Positions 7,283 to 14,704 of a stretch of 28,243 nucleotides of DNA are shown here, in pieces. Positions within the stretch are counted from its first letter, which is position 1; each line of letters opens with the position of its first letter. The translations under genes and the position numbers were made by a program. Source of the DNA: Pseudomonadota bacterium (lineage in GTDB: Bacteria; Myxococcota; UBA9042; PHBI01); NCBI GenBank assembly GCA_005788935.1, contig SYAK01000246.1, forward strand, positions 1-28,243. The letters run 5' to 3'. The notes beneath the pieces are model-generated. The model saw only the letters and a program-made list of their open reading frames with translations. It was not told the DNA's origin and did no database searches.

Positions 7283-8311
7283 ATGGCCGCTTTTCACCTC
7301 TTCTCGGTCGCTGGTATCCCCGTCCGCGCGAGCCTCGGCTTCTTCCTGCTGCTCGCGTGGTTTGGCTACATGCACCGCACGGCGGGCGGGCAGGGGGTCA
7401 TCCTCGTGCTGCTCGCGGTCGTCGCGACCCTCCTCGTCCATGAGCTCGGCCACGCCTTCGTCGCGCGGCGCCTGCGGCTCGAGCCGCAGGTCATCCTGCA
7501 CGGCTGGGGCGGACTCTGCCTGCATCACCGGGCGCCGACGCGAGGCGGAGAGGCCCTCATCACGGCCGCGGGTCCCCTCGCGCAGCTCGGCGTGGCAGGC
7601 GTCGTCCACCTCGCGGCTGGCGACCTGCCACCGACGGAGGCGGGTGGGTTCTTCGTCGGCGTCTTCGTGCTCTACTCGTTCGTGTGGGGGCTCCTGAACC
7701 TCGTCCCGATCTTTCCGCTCGACGGTGGCCACCTCCTGCGGCTTGGCCTCCTGCGCGTCATCAAGCCCGAGGCGCGAGCCGAGCGCCTCGTCCACCTGAC
7801 AGGCCTCGTGCTCTCGGCGGGCGCGGTCGTCGTCGGGCTCTTCGTCATCCAGTCCACGATGCTCGCGATTCTCGGCGTCCTGTGGGGGCTCGAGAACCAG
7901 CGCCTGCTCCGCGGCCCGTCGGGTGCCGCGCCGAGCGCACCCGCGCGCGACTCGGCGGCGGATGCGCTGCTCGCCGAGGCAACGAACGCGTTCCAGGCCA
8001 GCGACTTTCACGAGGCACGCCGCCTCGCCTTCCAGGCGCGTGGTACGCGCAACCTCGCACAGGACCAGCGGGATCTCGCGCTGCGCGTCATCACCGTGGC
8101 CTCCGCCGAGCTCAGCGACTGGGCGGAGGTCCTCGACTGGTCGCGCCTCGCCCCGCGGACGCCAGACGTCTTCATGGCGACGCTGCTCGCGAAGATCGGG
8201 CAGGGTCACGGCGGGGCCGCGCGCGTCGCGCTCAACGAGGTCGACGCCCCGGTCCTTCCGCCAGCGTGGCGGGCCCGCGTCGAGGCCGCGCTGCAGGCTG
8301 CTGGCACCTGA
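7283..8311 (+). CDS. M50-family site-2 protease with C-terminal helical domain
   Basis: Intramembrane zinc metalloprotease of 342 aa. The HExxH motif is HELGHAF (His53, Glu54, His57) inside a hydrophobic segment. The second family motif is NLVPIFPLDGG with metal ligand Asp147. Hydrophobic segments lie near residues 19-29, 38-58, 93-110, 120-140 and 165-195. From about 215 on the protein is soluble and helical (ATNAFQASDFHEARRLAFQAR and following), like tetratricopeptide-type repeats, which could bind substrate. The frame is open upstream, but hydrophobic coding begins only at ATG 7283. No ribosome site is seen; an inverted repeat sits there instead. The substrate is unknown. The epimerase gene follows 21 bases after the stop, so they may form an operon. 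Confidence 0.9.
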   Translation: MAAFHLFSVAGIPVRASLGFFLLLAWFGYMHRTAGGQGVILVLLAVVATLLVHELGHAFVARRLRLEPQVILHGWGGLCLHHRAPTRGGEALITAAGPLAQLGVAGVVHLAAGDLPPTEAGGFFVGVFVLYSFVWGLLNLVPIFPLDGGHLLRLGLLRVIKPEARAERLVHLTGLVLSAGAVVVGLFVIQSTMLAILGVLWGLENQRLLRGPSGAAPSAPARDSAADALLAEATNAFQASDFHEARRLAFQARGTRNLAQDQRDLALRVITVASAELSDWAEVLDWSRLAPRTPDVFMATLLAKIGQGHGGAARVALNEVDAPVLPPAWRARVEAALQAAGT

Positions 8312-8332
8312 GCCACCACGAAGGGATATCCC

Positions 8333-9319
8333 ATGCAGTTGTCTCACATCCTCGTGACCGGCGGAGCCGGCTTCATCGGCTCGCACCTCGTCGAGCGGTT
8401 GCTGCAAGACGGGCACCGCGTCACCGTGCTCGACGACCTGTCGACGGGCTCGCGGGACAACCTCGCCGACGCCTTCGCGGCGGCCTCCGACCGGCTGACC
8501 CTGATCGAGGGCGACGTCAGGCGCGCGCTCGGGCCCCAGCTCTCAGCCCTCACGGCAGCGAAGGGGCCCCTCACAGCGGTCGTCCACCTCGCGGCGCAGG
8601 TCTCGGTGCCAGCCTCGATCCGCGATCCGATGGCCGACCGCGCGATCAATCTGGATGGCGCATTTCACGTCCTGGATTACGCATGTGCCGTGGGCGCGCG
8701 CAAGGTCGTCCTCGCGTCCTCGGCGGCCGTCTACGGGGACGTGCCGCTGCCCGCCCGCGAGGAGGCCCGCTGCGAGCCGCAGAGTCCCTATGGGGCCCAC
8801 AAGCTTGGCGCCGAATACTATGCGCGGCAGAGCGCGCAGCTGCACGGTGTCCCGACCGCCAACCTGCGCTTCTTCAACGTCTACGGACCGCGTCAGAGCC
8901 CCCAGAGCGGCTACGCGGGCGTCATCTCGATCTTCATCGCGCGCGCCGTGGCCGGGCAGCCCCTCGTCATCTTCGGCGATGGCGCGCAGACCCGCGACTT
9001 TGTCTGGGTCGGCGATGTCGTGCAGGCGATTCGTGCGTCGCTCGCTCGCGGGCCGCGCGACGGAGCGGCGCTGAACGTCGGGACTGGACATGCGATCAGC
9101 CTCACGGCGCTTGCGGCGGCGGTGCGCGAGGCCACAGGCCGCGAGGTCCCGGTGACCTGCACGGACGCCCGTCCGGGTGACATCGTCCACTCCCGCGCGG
9201 ACATCGGCCGACTGAAGGCCGAGCTTGGCCTGACCCTCGCGTCCCCCCTCGTCAGGGGCCTCGCGGCCACCGCGCGCTGGATGCAAGGCGGGCCGTCGTC
9301 CATCCTGAACGCGGGCTGA
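8333..9319 (+). CDS. NAD-dependent nucleotide-sugar epimerase/dehydratase (extended SDR)
   Basis: A 328-aa extended short-chain dehydrogenase, probably a UDP-sugar 4-epimerase acting in polysaccharide or O-antigen precursor synthesis. The Rossmann motif is VTGGAGFIGSH (about residues 8-18), followed by VTVLDDLSTG. The catalytic pair is Tyr153/Lys157 in SPYGAHK, with the upstream Ser in LASSAAVYGD. RFFNVYGPRQ and DGAQTRDFVWVGDV are conserved in the GalE/WbpP/RfbB group. The sequence does not by itself fix which sugar is used. AAGGGA precedes the ATG by 7 bases. No other sugar-nucleotide genes are near, so the pathway is not shown by context. It converges on the lipoprotein gene at 9336. Confidence 0.9.
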   Translation: MQLSHILVTGGAGFIGSHLVERLLQDGHRVTVLDDLSTGSRDNLADAFAAASDRLTLIEGDVRRALGPQLSALTAAKGPLTAVVHLAAQVSVPASIRDPMADRAINLDGAFHVLDYACAVGARKVVLASSAAVYGDVPLPAREEARCEPQSPYGAHKLGAEYYARQSAQLHGVPTANLRFFNVYGPRQSPQSGYAGVISIFIARAVAGQPLVIFGDGAQTRDFVWVGDVVQAIRASLARGPRDGAALNVGTGHAISLTALAAAVREATGREVPVTCTDARPGDIVHSRADIGRLKAELGLTLASPLVRGLAATARWMQGGPSSILNAG

Positions 9320-9339
9320 GACGCGCGCGTCTGCCTCAG
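9316..9339. terminator. Nested inverted repeats at the epimerase/lipoprotein junction
   Basis: CTGAG (9316-9320) and CTCAG (9335-9339) enclose the palindrome AGACGCG/CGCGTCT (9319-9332). The outer arms carry the TGA of the epimerase and the TGA (minus strand) of the lipoprotein. The two folds share two bases and compete. A shared bidirectional terminator is inferred; no T run is present. Confidence 0.4.
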
Positions 9340-10406
9340 GGATGCGCGGGGCATGCTGGCGGGGCCGACAGCGGGACCGCCTTGCGGGTCGCTAGGTCGA
9401 CACGCGTCGCCGTGACAGGTGCGCTTGGGGCCTGTGCCACGACGAGGGCCTCCTGAGGGCTGGTCGCGACGATGAAGGCCGCGCTGCGGGTTGCGGACGG
9501 CGTGACCCCGAGCTCGATCGCGGCCTCGATGGCCCCCGTCCGGACGTCCTGGACGATGAGGCTCGCCCCGTCAGCCGCGCGGAACGCCCAGCGGTCTCCC
9601 GCGAGGTTGGCGAACTGGCCATCTTGCAGCCCGACAGGTGCGGCCTCGCCTCCGATCGGTGCGATGCGGTTGCCCGTCAGCGGCTCGGCGAGCCACGCGG
9701 TGACCGCGCCGCGGGCGGGTGGGTCGCAGGGGCCGACGCCGATGACGAGGTTCGGCCCCACGAAGCGCGCGAAGCTGCAGTCTCCGACCGAGGCGCCGTC
9801 GAGCTTCACCGCGAGGCGCTCGCCCTGGTTGTGGACGTCATGGACGAAGAGGGTCTTGCCGCCCGCGTCCGCCCCCTCGGCATTGACGACCGTCAACACC
9901 GACTGCGTCCGATCCGCGTTGAAGCGCGCCGTGGCGGCGCGGTCCGGATGCAGCACCTTGCAGCCCTGGGTTGCGGGCGTACAGACGCGGGTGACCGGAC
10001 GCTCGTCCTCGATTCGCAACCCGTCGTCGAAGCCAGGCGGCCAGGCCGGGAGGTGGTCGACGTCACCGTCTGGCAGGCGGAGGAGCTCACGGCGGCCTGT
10101 CGCGGGGTCGATGACGAGGCAGGCGCGTCCCTCCGCGAGGTCGCCGCAGGCGCGGACCTGTCCAGCCGGTCCCTGCCGGACCGTGTCAAGCCGCAAGGTC
10201 GTGGCGGCCGTCGCGACCTCGGCGGGCTCGCACGTGGGAGCGGCCACCGGAGTCACGGGGGGCGCGGTCGGGGCTGTGTCCGAGGTGAGCGCTGGCGCGG
10301 GCGTCGATTCGGCGGGAGCGGTCGGGGCTGGCGCAGGCGGCGCCTCGCGGCTGCAGGCGCTGAGGAGGAGGAGGGCGGCCGCGGCGGTCGGGCGGAGGCA
10401 GGGCAT
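9336..10406 (-). CDS. Lipoprotein of unknown function, 356 aa
   Basis: Predicted lipoprotein with lipobox LSAC at Cys18. A long Ala/Pro/Thr linker (about residues 19-56) precedes the folded part. The rest has repeated short beta-type segments (ACLVIDPATGRRELLRLPDG; SLIVQDVRTGAIEAAIELG; TRVDLATRKAVPL) like the blades of a beta-propeller, and five further cysteines that could pair. I recognise no family. The ATG is preceded by GGAGCTATCC, nearly the same as GGAGCTCTCC before the lipoprotein start at 14646. The gene starts 18 bases after the stop of the smaller lipoprotein at 10425, so the two are very likely one operon. Confidence 0.8.
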   Translation of the reverse strand: MPCLRPTAAAALLLLSACSREAPPAPAPTAPAESTPAPALTSDTAPTAPPVTPVAAPTCEPAEVATAATTLRLDTVRQGPAGQVRACGDLAEGRACLVIDPATGRRELLRLPDGDVDHLPAWPPGFDDGLRIEDERPVTRVCTPATQGCKVLHPDRAATARFNADRTQSVLTVVNAEGADAGGKTLFVHDVHNQGERLAVKLDGASVGDCSFARFVGPNLVIGVGPCDPPARGAVTAWLAEPLTGNRIAPIGGEAAPVGLQDGQFANLAGDRWAFRAADGASLIVQDVRTGAIEAAIELGVTPSATRSAAFIVATSPQEALVVAQAPSAPVTATRVDLATRKAVPLSAPPACPAHP

Positions 10407-10424
10407 GGATAGCTCCGTCAGGGC

Positions 10425-10922
10425 TCAGAAGCGGGCTTGATACCACGCCGGATCGTCGGAGAATCGCCAGAACGGCCAGGCCTCGATGACCTTCTCGGTG
10501 CGTCCTTCGCGCTGCATCTCGAGCGTCACGCCCACAGTGACCACCTGGACGGGCGCCTTCACCAGACAGTCGCGGTGGGTGTCACCTGGGGCGAGGGCGA
10601 GGTGCTCGGCGTGCGTGAGATCGAAGGTGCTGAGCGACATGCGGACCCCCGCGGTGCGCCACGCGTCGAGCAGCCCGGGAGCATTCTCGCGGGTGCGCTC
10701 GATGGCCGCGACGAGCGCGCGTTCGGGCGGGCAGTCGAAGTGCTGCGCGAGCTGCGCCGGGCTCGGCATCGCGTCGAGGTAGTCGTCGAGGTCGGCGCGG
10801 TTGAGCGCCTCGACGACCCGTTCGGCCGTGTCGTTCGGCATCTGGCCCTCGCCAGACGCGCCGCAGGCCGCGACCATCGCTCCGAGCCCCGACGCCCACC
10901 GTGCTGTCGCCGCAATCGTCAT
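10425..10922 (-). CDS. Small lipoprotein, 165 aa, function unknown
   Basis: Predicted lipoprotein with lipobox VAAC at Cys20, after a short N-terminus with little positive charge. The mature part is acidic and helical at first (NDTAERVVEALNRADLDDYLDAM), then beta-rich (VQVVTVGVTLEMQ), and ends in an aromatic stretch (PFWRFSDDPAWYQARF). Two further cysteines are present. No family recognised. No Shine-Dalgarno sequence precedes the ATG; a promoter whose -10 ends seven bases before the ATG suggests a leaderless message. First gene of a likely two-gene operon with the lipoprotein at 9336. Confidence 0.78.
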   Translation of the reverse strand: MTIAATARWASGLGAMVAACGASGEGQMPNDTAERVVEALNRADLDDYLDAMPSPAQLAQHFDCPPERALVAAIERTRENAPGLLDAWRTAGVRMSLSTFDLTHAEHLALAPGDTHRDCLVKAPVQVVTVGVTLEMQREGRTEKVIEAWPFWRFSDDPAWYQARF

Positions 10923-10929
10923 GCGGCGG

Positions 10930-10958
10930 AAGCTAATGCGAAGGTGGGGGGTGGTCCA
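10930..10958 (-). promoter_or_regulatory. Leaderless-type promoter of the 165-aa lipoprotein
   Basis: Minus strand: TGGACC (10958 to 10953), a 17-base spacer, TAGCTT (10935 to 10930), then seven bases to the ATG at 10922. With the usual 6-8 bases from -10 to start of transcription, the message would begin at or next to the start codon. Confidence 0.5.
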
Positions 10959-11019
10959 GCCTCGCGGTCGTCCCCGTTCGAAAAATCCGCGTCACGCCCG
11001 GTGCGAACAGGCGCCACTG

Positions 11020-11853
11020 TCACTGGGGACTGTCGGACAGCAGCGCGTAGCGGGCTTCGAGCAGTCGCCAAGCCGGGTCCCGCACCAGTCGGGTGTCGCG
11101 TCGGCCGCTCGCGAGCAGCGTCTCCGCCCGCGCGCGCTCCCGGGCGAGGAGCGCGAAGCGCAGGGCCTCGATGGGACAGGCTGGCGCCATCGGGTGGTTT
11201 CGCGCCGCGTCCCGCAACGCCTCGCCACTGGGCAGGTCCGGCAGCTCGGCCGCGTTCTTGGCGAGGACCACCACAAGGTCGCTCGGGAGGACGTCGGTCA
11301 CGACCTGCGCCGCCAAGCCGTCGGGCAGGATCCATGACAGCTCGTTCACGCGCAGGCCTCCGAGTGCGGGGTCGGCGGCGCGCAGGGGGTCTGCCTCGAG
11401 CCCCTCCTGGGCGGCGAAGATCGCGACGACGTGCCGCCTCGCGGCGCCAAGGAGCGCTGTCAGCATCGCGCGGACGCGCCCGAGCCGGGTCCCACCGTCC
11501 GTCAGCGGGCGTCCGTCAACGAGCGCCCCGATCGCGACCACGACGTCGGCCTCGGGCAGCGTCAGGCCGTCACCGAGCCGCCCGAGCGTCAGCGTCACCG
11601 GCGGCGCCATGCAGGCCGCTCGCGCGACGAAGGCCGGGCGGGCCTCGACCCCCGTGCAGCGCGCGCGGGGGTGGGTGTGTGCGAGGTAGCGCGTCAGGTC
11701 GCCGAGCCCGGCGCCGACGTCGACCACCGCGTCCTCGGGCCGCAACGTCGCGGCCACCGCAGCGAAGCGTGTCAGTTGCGCCAGCCGGCTCTCCCACCCC
11801 ACTTGGCGCGCTGGGTCGGGGTGGGACGCGAGGCTGGCATAATAGTCTGTCAC
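11020..11853 (-). CDS. Class I SAM-dependent methyltransferase, 277 aa
   Basis: A methyltransferase with motif I VVDVGAGLGDLTRYLA (about residues 43-58) and an acidic residue ending the next strand in CTGVEARPAFV, as in Rossmann-type class I enzymes. Motif IV-like ADVVVAIGALVD follows. The substrate is not evident. It has GTG as start (11851-11853); the hydrophilic N-terminus YYASLASHPDPARQVGWESRL is typical of this fold. It lies nine bases after the stop of the membrane-protein gene at 11863, so the two are co-transcribed. The C-terminal 90 residues are helical and Arg-rich and do not match a known accessory domain by eye. Confidence 0.85.
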   Translation of the reverse strand: MTDYYASLASHPDPARQVGWESRLAQLTRFAAVAATLRPEDAVVDVGAGLGDLTRYLAHTHPRARCTGVEARPAFVARAACMAPPVTLTLGRLGDGLTLPEADVVVAIGALVDGRPLTDGGTRLGRVRAMLTALLGAARRHVVAIFAAQEGLEADPLRAADPALGGLRVNELSWILPDGLAAQVVTDVLPSDLVVVLAKNAAELPDLPSGEALRDAARNHPMAPACPIEALRFALLARERARAETLLASGRRDTRLVRDPAWRLLEARYALLSDSPQ

Positions 11854-11862
11854 AAATCCGGC

Positions 11863-12696
11863 TCAGGACCGCGCGATGAGCGCCTGGAAGCTCTCGCCTG
11901 CGTCCGCGCGCTCGATCGTCACGACCGCAGCATGAACCGACAGGAAGAGGCTCGCGCCGATGGTGATGAGCAGATGCATCGCGATGCCGAAGACGCTGAA
12001 GAACGAGAAGAATCCGTAGATGAACAGGGCGGCGACGGGCAGGTAGGACAGGGCGACAGCGAGGCGCTCGACCTGGGCGCGGTCTGCGGTGTCCTTCTTC
12101 AGCAGCACGTTCAGCACGACGAGGGCGATGAGCCCGAGGGCGCCGAGGGAAAGCAGGGTGAAGAGGAGCCGCGCGAGGATGTTGGGCGCGTCGTCGCCGA
12201 GGTGCGAGAAGATGCGCGCGAGCGGAACACCGAACCCCATCGGCAGGATGAGCCCGAGCCCGAGAGCCCCCAGCCCGACGAGGAGCAGCTTCTCGTAGAA
12301 GGGGCGATGCCCGTTGCGGCTCCAGAGGATGAGCGCTGTCAGCACCGTCGCGAGCCCGTAGAGGCCGAGGCTCGACAGGAAGAAGAAGAACCCCGCGCCG
12401 AGGATGGCCCCTGTCCACCCGAGCCCCATGACCCCGAGGACCGCGGTCGCGAGGAAGACGTGGCCGCGCTTGAGATCCGGGATCGGCGCGAAGGCGAGCG
12501 CGGTGAGCACAACCCCGGCCAGCAGCCCCCACCACGTTCCAGCGCCCAGGTTCCAGGACCACAGCCCGCCGCCCCACGGCAGGAGCCACTGACCGAGCAG
12601 GACGGGCCCGAGCAGCGCCGCGAAGCCGCGGGCGTGCTCGAAGGCGAAGAGGCTGTGGAGGCGCGGAAGTGGCAGGGCGGGCAGGTTTATCTGCAT
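11863..12696 (-). CDS. Multi-pass inner-membrane protein, unknown function
   Basis: A 277-aa integral membrane protein with about eight hydrophobic segments and very short loops. Examples are WWGLLAGVVLTALAFAP, ILGAGFFFFLSSLGLYGLA, LLLVGLGALGLGLILPMG and LSYLPVAALFIYGFFSFF. The only hydrophilic stretches are a short cytoplasmic-type loop KKDTADRAQVERL (about residues 200-212) and the last 20 residues. No transporter or enzyme signature is recognised. The start has GAAGGAACCCCG upstream, a good ribosome site. The methyltransferase gene follows at nine bases, which suggests a shared job, perhaps membrane-lipid or envelope modification; that is inference only. Confidence 0.82.
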   Translation of the reverse strand: MQINLPALPLPRLHSLFAFEHARGFAALLGPVLLGQWLLPWGGGLWSWNLGAGTWWGLLAGVVLTALAFAPIPDLKRGHVFLATAVLGVMGLGWTGAILGAGFFFFLSSLGLYGLATVLTALILWSRNGHRPFYEKLLLVGLGALGLGLILPMGFGVPLARIFSHLGDDAPNILARLLFTLLSLGALGLIALVVLNVLLKKDTADRAQVERLAVALSYLPVAALFIYGFFSFFSVFGIAMHLLITIGASLFLSVHAAVVTIERADAGESFQALIARS

Positions 12697-12759
12697 CGGG
12701 GTTCCTTCAGGCGCGGTGGACCCGCGACGGGCGCAGCAGACCCCAAGCGTCGTCCCGCG

Positions 12760-14646
12760 TCAAGGCGCCTCGGCCGTCGGGGCCGGGCTCGCAAGGACCG
12801 TGATGTCACCTCCCTGGACGACCTTCAGCGCGAAGTTCGCCCGCACGTCGCCGAGCGTCTGCACCTCGCCGTCAGGCCAGCGGATGGTCACCTCGCGGGC
12901 GCCCGAGTCCCCGCCGAGCCCGAACAGCACCTCGCGGCTCTGTTGCGTGTTGTAGTGGCCGCTGCCGCCAATGACCTCGCGCATCTGCGGGCCGACAAAG
13001 GACTTCAGCGTCACGCGTGCGCCCGTCGCGTCTCGGGGCCCCTTCGCGACAAGCGTCAGGCTCAGCCACCCGTTGTCGGCCGCCCGGTTCTCGAAGAGTC
13101 GGCCCGTGGCGCTCTGTGGCATGAAGAAATCGAGGTCGCCGTCGCCCTCGACGTCAAGCCACAGGGTCGGCCCTGGGCGCGCGATGTCGACCCCTGTCTC
13201 GGTCCACGACTTCATCGCGAAGCGCCCGTCGGCGCCCTGCAGGTAGAACTCCTGCTTGGAACCGCCGCGCAGGCGGCTCACCGCGAGATCGAGCCGCCCA
13301 TCGCCGTCGAGCTCGATGAAGAAGACGTGCAGCTCGTCCTCGTAATATTCAAGTCCGTGCGCAGCGCTCTCCTCGGTGAAGGCGCGTGGGCTGCCAGGCT
13401 CGCCGCCCGGGTTCACGTGCAGCATCGTTCGGTCCGTCTGGCTGTAATCGGGGTGGGCGATGGTCCCGACGATGAGGTCGAGATCGCCGTCGTTGTCGAA
13501 GTCCCCCCAGTGACAGCCGAAGCCGTTGCCGCCGATCGGGCCGGGGTACGTCTTGCCGCCCATGACGACCGGCTTCTCCTCCTCGACCCCGCCGATGCCC
13601 CGCATGGTCGCGTGGACGCCCGAGGCCACCCCGACGTCGGTCATGGCCATGACCCCGTCGTTGCGCCAGAGGAGGTTCCAGTCCCAGTAGAGCGGCTCCG
13701 AGTCCATCGCTGGCCGCCCAGCGCCGTAGTTGTTCACGAAGAGGTCGAGGTCGCCGTCGTCATCGTAGTCGGCCGGGCACAGCCCGTAGGTGCGGCGGGC
13801 GACGCCGGCGTAATCCGGGTTCACCTGTGAAGTCAGTGGGTTATGCTGGTCTGGCAGCGTCTGAATGGCGAAGTTGCCGAAGCCGTCGCCGCGGTACAGC
13901 TCGTCCTGGCTCGGGGCGTAGTAGTTGCTGTTGAGGTCGCCGTCGTTGAAGAAGCCGATGTAAAGGTCAAGGTTTCCGTCGCGGTCGAAGTCGGCGAGCG
14001 TCGCGGCTGACATTTCCTTGTAGATCGTAGGCGTCTTGCGATGCGGTCGCAGCCCGGGGAGGGTCTCGCGGACGAAGTGGCCGCTCCCGTCGTTCCGCCA
14101 CAGGCCTGGCTCGGCAGGCGCGCTGCGGAAGGATGTCCCCGAGAAGGCGTCCTGGTCACCGTCGTTGTCGATGTCGCCGAACACGAGGAGCACCATCGGC
14201 TCCCCAGCGAGCCCCGAGCGTGCGGTCCAGTCCTCGAAGGACCAGGTGCCGCCGCGCGTGGTCGTGTTCCGCAGGAACCGCGGGCTGTTTGGGGCTTCGA
14301 TACCGGCGTCCGTCGGCAGCGCCACGAGGTCGTCGCGCCCGTCTCCGTCGAAGTCGACCACCATGGCCCGCCCGTTTCCGAGCCGCGTCTCTGGGGCGAT
14401 GACGTCCGCGGTCCGCTCGACGAAGAGCGGGAAGGTGGCCGGTCTGGCGGGTCCGGCCATGACCGGCCCGACATGCTTCCATGCGGGCTGCGGGGGGGCT
14501 GGAGGGGTGGTGTCTGCGCCCGCGTCCGGGCCCGTGAGGGTCCCGGCCTCGGCGGTCGTCGGCGATGGTGTCGTCGTGCTGTCCCCGCAGGCGGTCGCGA
14601 GGAGGGAGGCGGCGGCGAGGACCGCGCGCGGAAGGGGACGGCGCAT
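12760..14646 (-). CDS. FG-GAP/VCBS repeat lipoprotein with ASPIC/UnbV domain (CRTAC1-like)
   Basis: Predicted surface lipoprotein of 628 aa. The start is set at 14644-14646 because GGAGCTCTCC lies just upstream and the signal peptide begins there; lipobox ATAC, Cys20. After a Thr/Pro linker come seven calcium-binding-type loops, each on the DxDxDGxxDL plan: DFDGDGRDDL, DIDNDGDQDA, DFDRDGNLDL, DYDDDGDLDL, DFDNDGDLDL, ELDGDGRLDL and DVEGDGDLDF. Seven such repeats fit one seven-bladed beta-propeller. The C-terminus is an ASPIC/UnbV domain (GARVTLKS, GGSGHYNTQQSREVLFGLG, VTIRWPDGEVQTL). Such proteins are common in environmental and predatory bacteria, and their function is mostly unknown; binding of glycan or protein ligands at the surface is likely. 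Confidence 0.92.
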   Translation of the reverse strand: MRRPLPRAVLAAASLLATACGDSTTTPSPTTAEAGTLTGPDAGADTTPPAPPQPAWKHVGPVMAGPARPATFPLFVERTADVIAPETRLGNGRAMVVDFDGDGRDDLVALPTDAGIEAPNSPRFLRNTTTRGGTWSFEDWTARSGLAGEPMVLLVFGDIDNDGDQDAFSGTSFRSAPAEPGLWRNDGSGHFVRETLPGLRPHRKTPTIYKEMSAATLADFDRDGNLDLYIGFFNDGDLNSNYYAPSQDELYRGDGFGNFAIQTLPDQHNPLTSQVNPDYAGVARRTYGLCPADYDDDGDLDLFVNNYGAGRPAMDSEPLYWDWNLLWRNDGVMAMTDVGVASGVHATMRGIGGVEEEKPVVMGGKTYPGPIGGNGFGCHWGDFDNDGDLDLIVGTIAHPDYSQTDRTMLHVNPGGEPGSPRAFTEESAAHGLEYYEDELHVFFIELDGDGRLDLAVSRLRGGSKQEFYLQGADGRFAMKSWTETGVDIARPGPTLWLDVEGDGDLDFFMPQSATGRLFENRAADNGWLSLTLVAKGPRDATGARVTLKSFVGPQMREVIGGSGHYNTQQSREVLFGLGGDSGAREVTIRWPDGEVQTLGDVRANFALKVVQGGDITVLASPAPTAEAP

Positions 14647-14704
14647 GGAGAGCTCCGAGGGCGTGAGGCGGGTAGGCAAATACGTATGTTGAATGCTTTG
14701 GGAA
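14647..14704 (-). promoter_or_regulatory. AT-rich spacer before the FG-GAP lipoprotein
   Basis: The 58 bases between two minus-strand genes include about 35 bases far richer in A and T than the surroundings, with an 8-bp palindrome ATACGTAT (14680-14687). This composition fits a promoter for the gene starting at 14646, but I cannot place a convincing -35/-10 pair. Confidence 0.3.
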
